Part shown: piece after piece, positions 18,371 to 26,349 of the stretch
How positions within the stretch are numbered: position 1 is the stretch's first letter
How the letters are laid out: the number at the start of each line of letters is the position of its first letter
Source of the DNA: Bacteroidales bacterium
Lineage (GTDB): Bacteria > Bacteroidota > Bacteroidia > Bacteroidales > UBA1715
Direction of reading: 5' to 3'
Length of the DNA: 64,000 nucleotides
Assembly: GCA_024402335.1 (NCBI GenBank)
Contig: JAKSTZ010000013.1
Span: forward strand, 1 to 64,000
Translations under genes and position numbers: made by a program
The notes under the pieces: model-generated
Database searches by the model: none
The model's input: the letters and a program-made list of their open reading frames with translations, nothing else
Told to the model about the DNA's origin: nothing

Positions 18371-20308
18371 ATGAATGAGTATGGCTTTTTGCGAGTAGCA
18401 AGTGCGTCACCGCAGGTGTATGTTGGAGATGTAGATAAAAACACTAAGGAAATATGTGATGCGATAGATGCATTGAAACAGGAAGGTGTCCAGGTTGCTG
18501 TTTTCCCAGAATTGTGTGTTACAGGTTACACGTGTGGTGATTTGTTTCAACAATCATTGTTGTTGGACAAGGCAGAACAAGCATTAGAAGTTATTTCCGC
18601 TCATTGTCAGGGAATTGTTGTATTTGTAGGCGTACCGTTGCGTGGTCTAAATGGTGGACTATATAACTGTGCGGTGTTGTTGAATGATGAGAAGAAGTTA
18701 GTATTCCCGAAAAAATTTATTCCAAATTATTCGGAGTTCTATGAAAAACGTTGGTTTACACCATATCAAGAAGAGTCTTGTTTGTTCGCAGACTATGAAA
18801 TAGGAACTTTAGTGTATTTAACTATTGATGGTTGTAAATCTACGGTAAAAACAATTATTGGTTGTGAAATATGTGAGGATGTATGGGTCCCAAATTCGCC
18901 ATCGACAAAATATGCGTTAAATGGCGCAAATGTTATTGTAAATCTTTCAGCAGGCAATGAGATTATTGGTAAGGCCGATTATCGTAAGCAATTGATTGCG
19001 ATGAATAGTGCAAAAAATATTTGTGCGTATGTTTATGCTAATGCCGGAATGGGGGAATCTACACAGGATATGGTCTTTTCCGGACATTCTATGATAGCAG
19101 AAAATGGAACGATTATTTCAGAAAAAACTCCATTTGATAATACAGTACAATGGGTGATTGCTGATGTTGATATAGAAAAGCTTGCTCATGAACGTATGCG
19201 TTGTGAAACATTTTCGCAACCAAATGAGCTGAAACAAGCACTTCGCTTCGATGAGGTTACAGTAGCTGCTAATACAAAAGATATAAGTCGTATTGTTCCA
19301 GGTTTTCCTTTCGTACCGACAGAAAATTCTGCAAGAAGTAAGCGTGCGGAAGAAATTACCCGTATGCAGGCTTGGGGATTGGCAAAACGATTGGCTCATA
19401 CTCATATAGAGAACTTAGTTGTTGGAATTTCGGGTGGATTAGATTCTACTTTAGCACTCTTGGTTGCTTGTCAAGCATTTGACATATTAGGAAAGGATAG
19501 AAAGGGAATACATGGTATTACTATGCCTGGTTTTGGAACAACGGGACGAACATACGAAAATGCAAAGCATTTGGTAGAATACTGTGGGGCAACATTGTGC
19601 GAAATATCAATAAAAGAATCTGCAACTCTTCATTTGCAAGATTTGAATCACTCTCTTGATATTCATGATATAACATACGAAAATGCTCAAGCAAGAGAAC
19701 GCACGCAAATTTTATTTGATTATGCAAATATGCATAATGCGTTGGTGTTGGGAACAGGTGATTTAAGCGAGTTAGCATTGGGTTGGTGTACATATAATGG
19801 TGACCAAATGAGTAACTATGCGGTTAATGTTTCAATTCCGAAAACACTTGTTCGTTATTTGGTGCAATATTATGCAGATTATACATTTGTCGCTAATAAA
19901 CCATTGGTTGAGGTGCTGTTGGATGTAATTGATACACCTGTAAGTCCGGAATTGTTACCTCCAGATAAAGATGGTAAAATCGCACAGAAGACAGAAAACT
20001 CAATTGGCTCATATACGTTACACGATTTCTTTTTGTTCCATACAATGAGAAACGGTTTTTCACCTAAGAAAATCTATTATTTAGTGCGATTGGCAATTGC
20101 TCAAAAACAGATGCCTTTCTTTGATGATGCAGTAATAAAGGACACGATGAAAATGTTTTATCGTCGTTTCTTTGCACAACAATTCAAGCGTAGCTGTATG
20201 CCTGATGGAGTCAAAGTAGGTTCTGTTTCGCTGTCTCCACGAGGCGATTGGCGTATGCCAAGTGATGCTTGTGCCGATTTGTGGTTGCAAGAAGTTGAGT
20301 CTTTGTAA
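18371..20308 (+). CDS. nadE: Glutamine-dependent NAD(+) synthetase
   Basis: The product is 645 residues from ATG 18371 (MNEYGFLRVASASPQVYVGD); the frame back to 18311 would run into the HU terminator. Residues 1-270 form the nitrilase-type glutaminase with its Glu (FPELCVTGYTCGDL), Lys (FPKKFIPNYSEFYEKRW) and Cys (GCEICEDVW). The C-terminal synthetase has the pyrophosphate loop GISGGLDST and GTGDLSELALGW. It converts deamido-NAD to NAD, taking ammonia from glutamine through a channel between the domains. It is transcribed alone as far as can be seen. Confidence 0.97.
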   Translation: MNEYGFLRVASASPQVYVGDVDKNTKEICDAIDALKQEGVQVAVFPELCVTGYTCGDLFQQSLLLDKAEQALEVISAHCQGIVVFVGVPLRGLNGGLYNCAVLLNDEKKLVFPKKFIPNYSEFYEKRWFTPYQEESCLFADYEIGTLVYLTIDGCKSTVKTIIGCEICEDVWVPNSPSTKYALNGANVIVNLSAGNEIIGKADYRKQLIAMNSAKNICAYVYANAGMGESTQDMVFSGHSMIAENGTIISEKTPFDNTVQWVIADVDIEKLAHERMRCETFSQPNELKQALRFDEVTVAANTKDISRIVPGFPFVPTENSARSKRAEEITRMQAWGLAKRLAHTHIENLVVGISGGLDSTLALLVACQAFDILGKDRKGIHGITMPGFGTTGRTYENAKHLVEYCGATLCEISIKESATLHLQDLNHSLDIHDITYENAQARERTQILFDYANMHNALVLGTGDLSELALGWCTYNGDQMSNYAVNVSIPKTLVRYLVQYYADYTFVANKPLVEVLLDVIDTPVSPELLPPDKDGKIAQKTENSIGSYTLHDFFLFHTMRNGFSPKKIYYLVRLAIAQKQMPFFDDAVIKDTMKMFYRRFFAQQFKRSCMPDGVKVGSVSLSPRGDWRMPSDACADLWLQEVESL

Positions 20309-20414
20309 GATTATCGTTTTTTTTTAAGATAAAAGATAAAAAAGCCACTTTCGTCTATATTATACCTTATAAATATGGGTATTTAGTAGTATTGCGAAAT
20401 TTAAAATTGAAAGT

Positions 20415-23400
20415 ATGAAAAGAATTATATTATTAGTTTCTCTATTTCTATGCGGTGTAATAACTGCTTTTTCTCAAGATTTTGGTACTCAGATACCAAA
20501 CTCTGATTTTGAAGCAGAGTGGAAAACATACTCTGGTAATAAAACGAGTGGTAAGGAACCTTATTGTTGGCATGCATTCCATTCTGCAAAAGGTAGTAAA
20601 GCTAGTTTAGCAGAAGCAGACCATATTGCACAAGACGAAAATGTTCGTCCTGGATCAGCAGGAAAATATAGTGTAAGAATTTTCCCTAAAGAAATAAACT
20701 TAATAATTGCGAAGATTATTGCAAATGGTTCTCTTACCAATGGTCGTATGAATGCAGGAAGTACTTCTGCAGCAGATGATGACAATAATATTTATACAGA
20801 TCGTAATACAGCCGAATTTAATACTCCAATTGATGTTGTGCCGGATTCAGTAACAGCTTGGTTCAGTTTTTATTCGAGTGGTTCTGGAAATTATGCGGCA
20901 TTCCACTCTGCGGTTCATGGTGATTCAGATTTTATATTGTATGGTAATGGTAAAGCTAGTAATGCGGCTCAGCAATTTGCTGATGCTAATTATGAATTTA
21001 CCAGAACAACGTCGAAAAGTGATTCGTTGGGATGGCAAAGAATTACAGTACCGTTTAAAAAAACGGGAACATGTACCGATGAAAAAAAATATGTTTTGGT
21101 AACAATGTCAACAAATAGAACACCTGCTAAAGGTAATTCAAGTGATAGATTATATGTTGATGACATTGTACTTATTTATAATCCAACTTTAACAACAGGT
21201 ACTTTAGCTCAAACAGAATATGAAGGTGATGCAAATGGAACTATCGATATTCAGGTCCCTTTTACGTTGGTGGGTTCTATGAGCGTAAGTAACTTGAATA
21301 AGGCAGCTAACCAAGTAATTGCACAATTATCGGATGCAAGTGGAAGTTTCGACAATCCAATAGAACTTGGTCGTGTAACAACAAATACGAGTGGTGTTGT
21401 AGAAGGAAAAATACCAGCTTCTGTTGTTGATGGAAACTATAAAGTTCGTGTGGTTTCTACAAACTATCCTATTACAGCAGAACCTAGTGCTTCTGAAATA
21501 ACGGTAAAACGATATTATGAAGTTTCTTTTGCTGAATATGATTCGGAATTAATTAGCTTGACAGGTGCTGGTAAATTTTATGTGGTAGGCGATGACCATA
21601 CAGTAACAGTGTCAGCAAATCTATTGACAAAAGATTATGGTTTTGGTTTTTGGTCAGAAAATGAGTCTATGGTGTCAAGTGAAACTTCTTATACATTTAC
21701 TATAGATCATTCTTGTGTATTGTCGGTGGTACTTATGCGTCAGGTGCAATTGACGATTTCTGCATCTGCAGGAGGTTCGGTTTCTTCTGAAGGAGGTATG
21801 TATAATACTGGTGTCGGACTAAATGTTGTGGCAACGCCAAATGAAGGCTATAAATTCGTGAACTGGACAGAAAATGGTAAGGAAGTCTCAACAAATCCTT
21901 CCTACTCATTTATGGTAAAGGATAATGCTGATTTAGTTGCAAATTTTGTAAAGGTTATCAATGTTTCGGCAACAATCAATCTTGCAGGTTCAGGTGCAAT
22001 TTCTGGTGTCGGAGAATATATTGTTACAGAAGATTCAGTTGAGGTAAAACTTGTCGCCGTGGCAAGCAACGAAACATATAGATTCATAAATTGGACAGTT
22101 GCTGATTCTGTGGTAAGTGAAAATTCAACATATACATTTAAAGCTGCTTCGAATGTCGCAATTCAGGCAAACTTTGTTGCTCTTGTTACGTTGGAAGCAA
22201 TTGCTACGACAGGCGGTACAGTTACAGGAGCGGGTATTTTTGAAAAAGGTTCGAACGTTTCTTTATTTGCATCTGCGAACGATAAATACCGTTTTGATGG
22301 TTGGTATGCAGAAGATACGCTATATTCTAGTACAGAATTGATATCTCTTGTAGCTGATTCTGATATGACATTTGACGCTCGTTTTATACGTCAATATACT
22401 ATAAATGCGATTTCAAATGTTGAAGGTTTGACAGTTGAAGGTTCTGGTGTTTATGATGCAGGCGCTACAGTAAATTTGATAGCTTCAGATTATGAGGGTT
22501 ATGAGTTTAATAATTGGAGATGTGGTGATGTGTTGGAAAATATTTCTATTCAAAAAGCTTATTCTTTCGTTGCTGCAGGAGATTATACATATACAGCTTC
22601 GTATACAGCCTTGAAGAAATATGATGTCGTAGCAGAAGCAGATCCTACTACTGGTGGCTCAATTTCGGGCGCAGGTTCATATTTTGAAAATAGCGAGGTT
22701 ACATTGACTGCAACACCAAATGCAGGATATGACTTTGTTAATTGGACTGAAAATGATGAGGTAATTTCTGAGGAAACTTCTTTGACTTTTGTAGCTGCAG
22801 CAAGATCGTTAGTTGCTCACTTTAAGGCTAATTTCGTTGGATATACAGTTAATCTTATTACAACTGAAGGTGGCAAGGTAACGGGTGCGGGATTGTATGA
22901 AGAAGGAACAACGATTACGGTAGAAGCTATGCCTGCTGCTAAATATTCATTTGTTTCTTGGAATGATGCAACGGGTGCAGTTCTTTCAACTTTGGAAAGT
23001 TATTCGTTTGTACTTTCGCAAGACGTAGAATTGTATGCTACATTTGAACGTGTGTACGAAGAATATCAGATAGAAATATCTTCAATAGATGAAACAATGG
23101 GAACTGTTGAGGGTTCCGCTATGTATAAAGAAGAAAGTGAAGTTACAGTAAAGGCTATTCCTAGCGAAGGTTATAGATTTTTGCACTGGACTGAAAATGA
23201 TGAAGTGGTAAGTAATTTAGCAGAATATACATTTACTTGTGCAGGAGAGAGAAATCTTGTCGCAGAATTTAAGAAAGTATATGTTGTTACAATAGCAGAC
23301 TATACGGGTGCGGAAATTAGAGGTTTAGGTACAGGTGTGTTCGATGAAAACACGTCGGTAACATTAGCGGTTTCTGTTGATGAAAATCATAGATTTGTTT

Positions 23401-24206
23401 CTTGGTTAAATGCTGCAGATAGCAGTGTGATAACAACATCTACTGTATTGTCTTTTGTTGCAACCGAAGATAAGAATTTGATTGCAAATATTGCAGAAAA
23501 AGGAAAACCTTGTACTGTATCGGTACAAACAGGTGGTTCAGTTTCAGGTTTACGTAACGGACAATATGAAGCAGGCGAAACTATAACATTAGTAGCAAAT
23601 CCTAGTGAAGGATATCTATTCAAAGGATGGTCTTTGAATGGTGAAATTATAGAAACCGCAACATTGTTGACGATGGAAGTTTCTGATGATATGAATATAA
23701 ATGCAGTATTTGTTCCAGTTCCACAACCTGTTGAAGTCGTTGTTTCTGTAAATGACGATGCCTTTGGTACAGTGTTAGGTGCTGGTACTTATAAAGAAGG
23801 CGATGAGGTTCAATTATTTGCCACTCCAGCCATAGGCTATGAATTTGTTGGCTGGACTAAAAATGGTCATATGCTTTCAAATTTGTCGACATTATACTTA
23901 ACTGTGGTAGATGATTGTACGATAGAAGCAGAATTTAAGTTTATAGAAAAAGAAACAACAGCAGTTGAAGATATTGCAATAGAATGTGAGATTTATCCTA
24001 ATCCTGTTTCTTCTCTATTGAATATTGTTTCAGATCAAGAAATATCGTCGATAAAGATTGTTTCGCTAAAAGGTATGGTTGTCTATGCAAGTTCTGAACA
24101 TACGCAATATGCTACAATCGATGTTGCATCATTACAAGCAGGTGTTTATATTGTGATTGCAACTATAAATGGCGAAAACATTCAAAAACAAATAGTTGTT
24201 CGTTAG
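20415..24206 (+). CDS. Secreted protein: PCMD-like domain, 11 InlB-B-type repeats, T9SS type A signal
   Basis: The product is 1263 residues. A signal peptide ends near TAFSQ (residue ~21). Residues ~25-257 look like the putative carbohydrate metabolism domain (NSDFEAEWKTYSGNK, then WQRITVPFKK and a YVDDIVLIYNP end). After an Ig-like spacer come 11 units of ~73 residues (~370-1173) with the consensus GGxVxGAGxYxEGxxVxLxA, GYxFxxWTENxxVxS and NLVAxF, the bacterial InlB B-repeat type. The last ~75 residues are a type A T9SS signal: IYPNPVSSLLNI, IVSLKGMVVY, LQAGVYIVIA, and KQIVVR at the end. It should be exported and fixed to the surface; binding partner unknown. Confidence 0.9.
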   Translation: MKRIILLVSLFLCGVITAFSQDFGTQIPNSDFEAEWKTYSGNKTSGKEPYCWHAFHSAKGSKASLAEADHIAQDENVRPGSAGKYSVRIFPKEINLIIAKIIANGSLTNGRMNAGSTSAADDDNNIYTDRNTAEFNTPIDVVPDSVTAWFSFYSSGSGNYAAFHSAVHGDSDFILYGNGKASNAAQQFADANYEFTRTTSKSDSLGWQRITVPFKKTGTCTDEKKYVLVTMSTNRTPAKGNSSDRLYVDDIVLIYNPTLTTGTLAQTEYEGDANGTIDIQVPFTLVGSMSVSNLNKAANQVIAQLSDASGSFDNPIELGRVTTNTSGVVEGKIPASVVDGNYKVRVVSTNYPITAEPSASEITVKRYYEVSFAEYDSELISLTGAGKFYVVGDDHTVTVSANLLTKDYGFGFWSENESMVSSETSYTFTIDHSCVLSVVLMRQVQLTISASAGGSVSSEGGMYNTGVGLNVVATPNEGYKFVNWTENGKEVSTNPSYSFMVKDNADLVANFVKVINVSATINLAGSGAISGVGEYIVTEDSVEVKLVAVASNETYRFINWTVADSVVSENSTYTFKAASNVAIQANFVALVTLEAIATTGGTVTGAGIFEKGSNVSLFASANDKYRFDGWYAEDTLYSSTELISLVADSDMTFDARFIRQYTINAISNVEGLTVEGSGVYDAGATVNLIASDYEGYEFNNWRCGDVLENISIQKAYSFVAAGDYTYTASYTALKKYDVVAEADPTTGGSISGAGSYFENSEVTLTATPNAGYDFVNWTENDEVISEETSLTFVAAARSLVAHFKANFVGYTVNLITTEGGKVTGAGLYEEGTTITVEAMPAAKYSFVSWNDATGAVLSTLESYSFVLSQDVELYATFERVYEEYQIEISSIDETMGTVEGSAMYKEESEVTVKAIPSEGYRFLHWTENDEVVSNLAEYTFTCAGERNLVAEFKKVYVVTIADYTGAEIRGLGTGVFDENTSVTLAVSVDENHRFVSWLNAADSSVITTSTVLSFVATEDKNLIANIAEKGKPCTVSVQTGGSVSGLRNGQYEAGETITLVANPSEGYLFKGWSLNGEIIETATLLTMEVSDDMNINAVFVPVPQPVEVVVSVNDDAFGTVLGAGTYKEGDEVQLFATPAIGYEFVGWTKNGHMLSNLSTLYLTVVDDCTIEAEFKFIEKETTAVEDIAIECEIYPNPVSSLLNIVSDQEISSIKIVSLKGMVVYASSEHTQYATIDVASLQAGVYIVIATINGENIQKQIVVR

Positions 24207-24239
24207 AACAATAAAAACTATAGTAATCAAGTGTTAAAG

Positions 24240-24268
24240 GGCATACGAAAAACTCGTATGCCTTTTTT
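24240..24268 (+). terminator. Terminator of the repeat-protein gene
   Basis: A 9-bp stem GGCATACGA (24240-24248) with TCGTATGCC (24254-24262), five-base loop, then six T. Confidence 0.92.
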
Positions 24269-24331
24269 GCGAGATATTCGTAATTTTCTAAAGTTCAACA
24301 ACTTATGTGATGATATTTGAAAAATAATATC

Positions 24332-24339
24332 TACATTTG
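24332..24339 (+). promoter_or_regulatory. -7 box of gdhA
   Basis: TACATTTG matches TAnnTTTG 44 bases before the gdhA ATG. No clear TTTG occurs at the right distance upstream. Confidence 0.55.
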
Positions 24340-24383
24340 CTATTGCAAAAACAAAAAGATTAATCATTTAATTAATAACTAAA

Positions 24384-25739
24384 ATGGCAAAGAATTTCGA
24401 CAAAGAATTGAACGATTTCATGGCGAAAGTTATCGCTAAGAATCCAGGTGAATCAGAATTCCACCAAGCAGTTCACGAAGTAGTAAAATCTATCCTTCCA
24501 TTCTTGGATGAAAATCCAAAATACAAAGCTGCAAAAGTTTTGGAAAGAATGGTAGAACCAGAAAGAGTTTTCATCTTCAGAGTTCCTTGGGTTGATGATA
24601 AAGGTGAATGGCAAATCAACCGCGGTTTCCGTGTTCAAATGAACAGCGCAATCGGTCCTTACAAAGGCGGTCTTCGTTTCCACCCAACTGTAAACTTGGG
24701 TATTTTGAAATTCTTGGCTTTCGAACAAACATTCAAAAACTCTTTGACTACTCTTCCAATGGGTGGTGGTAAAGGTGGATCTGACTTCGATCCAAAAGGT
24801 AAATCAGATAACGAAGTTATGCGTTTCTGCCAAAGCTTCATGACAGAATTACAAAAATACATCGGTCCTGATACAGACGTTCCTGCTGGTGATATCGGTG
24901 TTGGTGGTCGTGAAGTTGGTTACTTGTTCGGTCAATACAAACGTATTCGTGATGAATTCACAGGTGTGTTAACAGGTAAAGGTCTTTCTTTCGGTGGTTC
25001 ATTGATCCGTCCTGAAGCTACTGGTTACGGTGTAACTTACTTCGCACAATCAATGTTAGCAACAAAAGGTACTTCATTACAAGGTAAAACAGTTGCTATC
25101 TCTGGTTCTGGTAACGTTGCTCAATATGCAGTTGAAAAATGTACTCAACTAGGTGCAAAAGTTGTTTCTATGTCAGATTCAAACGGTACTATCGTTGATG
25201 AAGCAGGTATCACTCCAGAAAAATTAGCATTCGTATTTGAATTGAAGAATGTTAAACGTGGTCGTATCAAAGAATATGCAGACAAATTCGGTTGCAAATA
25301 TTTCGAAGGTCAACGTCCATGGAAAAACGTTAAATGTGATGTAGCTATGCCATGTGCAACTCAAAACGAATTGGACGAAAGCGATGCTAAAGCATTAGTT
25401 GCTAACGGTACAATGTGTGTTGCTGAAGGTGCTAACATGCCTTCTACAGCTGAAGCAGTTGCTGTATTCCAAGATGCTAAGATTCTTTATGCTCCAGGTA
25501 AAGCTTCTAACGCTGGTGGTGTTGCAACTTCAGGTTTGGAAATGTGTCAAAACTCTGCTCGTCTTTCTTGGACATCAGAAGAAGTTGATGCTAAATTACA
25601 AGGTATCATGAAGTCTATCCACGAAAACTGCGTTAAATATGGTACACAAGCTGATGGTTACATCGACTATGTATCAGGTGCTAACATCGCAGGTTTCATC
25701 AAAGTTGCTGATGCAATGATGGCTCAAGGTTTAGTATAG
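24384..25739 (+). CDS. gdhA: Glutamate dehydrogenase, hexameric family I
   Basis: The product is 451 residues, right for the short hexameric enzyme. Visible sites: RGFRVQMNSAIGPYKGGLRFH, the catalytic loop LPMGGGKGGSDFDPKGKSD, VPAGDIGVGGREVGYLFGQY, the dinucleotide site VAISGSGNVAQYA, and the C-terminal ANMPSTAEA and SNAGGVATSGLEM. It interconverts 2-oxoglutarate plus ammonia and glutamate, the main ammonia-assimilation route in gut Bacteroidales. Cofactor choice is not certain from the sequence, though SDSNG after the second strand fits NADP. Codons are strongly biased to C-ending pairs (TTC, AAC, ATC), unlike neighbours, a sign of very high expression. Confidence 0.97.
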   Translation: MAKNFDKELNDFMAKVIAKNPGESEFHQAVHEVVKSILPFLDENPKYKAAKVLERMVEPERVFIFRVPWVDDKGEWQINRGFRVQMNSAIGPYKGGLRFHPTVNLGILKFLAFEQTFKNSLTTLPMGGGKGGSDFDPKGKSDNEVMRFCQSFMTELQKYIGPDTDVPAGDIGVGGREVGYLFGQYKRIRDEFTGVLTGKGLSFGGSLIRPEATGYGVTYFAQSMLATKGTSLQGKTVAISGSGNVAQYAVEKCTQLGAKVVSMSDSNGTIVDEAGITPEKLAFVFELKNVKRGRIKEYADKFGCKYFEGQRPWKNVKCDVAMPCATQNELDESDAKALVANGTMCVAEGANMPSTAEAVAVFQDAKILYAPGKASNAGGVATSGLEMCQNSARLSWTSEEVDAKLQGIMKSIHENCVKYGTQADGYIDYVSGANIAGFIKVADAMMAQGLV

Positions 25740-25761
25740 TCTATACAAAATCAAAATAAGG

Positions 25762-25791
25762 AAACGCCTCACTGAAAAGTGGGGCGTTTTT
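25762..25791 (+). terminator. Terminator of gdhA
   Basis: A 12-bp stem with one G-T pair (25762-25773 with 25778-25789), GAAA tetraloop, then a T-rich tract. Confidence 0.92.
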
Positions 25792-25818
25792 GTTTGTAGG
25801 TGTTTTCATAAGTTTTTG

Positions 25819-25826
25819 TACATTTG
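25819..25826 (+). promoter_or_regulatory. -7 box of the 25846 gene and CHAT unit
   Basis: TACATTTG matches TAnnTTTG 19 bases before ATG 25846; a TTTG lies 22 bases upstream (25793-25796). Confidence 0.6.
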
Positions 25827-25845
25827 AAGACTTAAATTAATTACA

Positions 25846-26331
25846 ATGAATAGTAAAACCTTATCCAAATCTCTTATCATAAAAGTTGGTATTGCAATAG
25901 TTTTGATTGTTGCCATATCTGTTGGTGCTCTCTATATTCGTGAATGTATGGTTCTACGACAAATGGGTACAGAAAAATTGAACGATATTAATTTAACATC
26001 GTCTCGTGGAGTAGGCTATGAAGGAGATTTTGCTAAAATTCATGAAAAAATCAAACAAAAATCTTTTGATGACGCTCAAATAGGAATAGATTCTTTGCGT
26101 AGTTCTATCCAAAAAGATTCAGATGAAGGTTTTTATGCAAGTACAGAGGAACAAGAGTATTACAAAGAAATTGTTAAAACAGCACAAGATAAGTTAGATT
26201 GGTATCAGACTCTTCTATATATGGATAGTCAAAAACTTGCAAAAGCGCGTAAATGGTTACGAAAAATTAGTGAATCAGACAGTAAATACAGCGATGAAGC
26301 AAGTGTTATGTATGAATGTTTGTTGTTTTAA
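25846..26331 (+). CDS. Membrane-anchored helical protein of unknown function
   Basis: The product is 161 residues. Residues ~11-30 form one hydrophobic segment without a cleavage site (VGIAIVLIVAISVGALYI), so the rest should lie in the periplasm as an anchored domain. The remainder is highly helical and charged, with a pattern (KARKWLRKISESDSKYSDEA) like a single TPR-type helical hairpin. I do not recognise a family. It is 18 bases upstream of the CHAT protease gene with no terminator between, so the two are probably transcribed together and it may be a membrane partner of that protease. That link is inference from position. Confidence 0.7.
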   Translation: MNSKTLSKSLIIKVGIAIVLIVAISVGALYIRECMVLRQMGTEKLNDINLTSSRGVGYEGDFAKIHEKIKQKSFDDAQIGIDSLRSSIQKDSDEGFYASTEEQEYYKEIVKTAQDKLDWYQTLLYMDSQKLAKARKWLRKISESDSKYSDEASVMYECLLF

Positions 26332-26349
26332 CAACAATTTGTTTTGACA

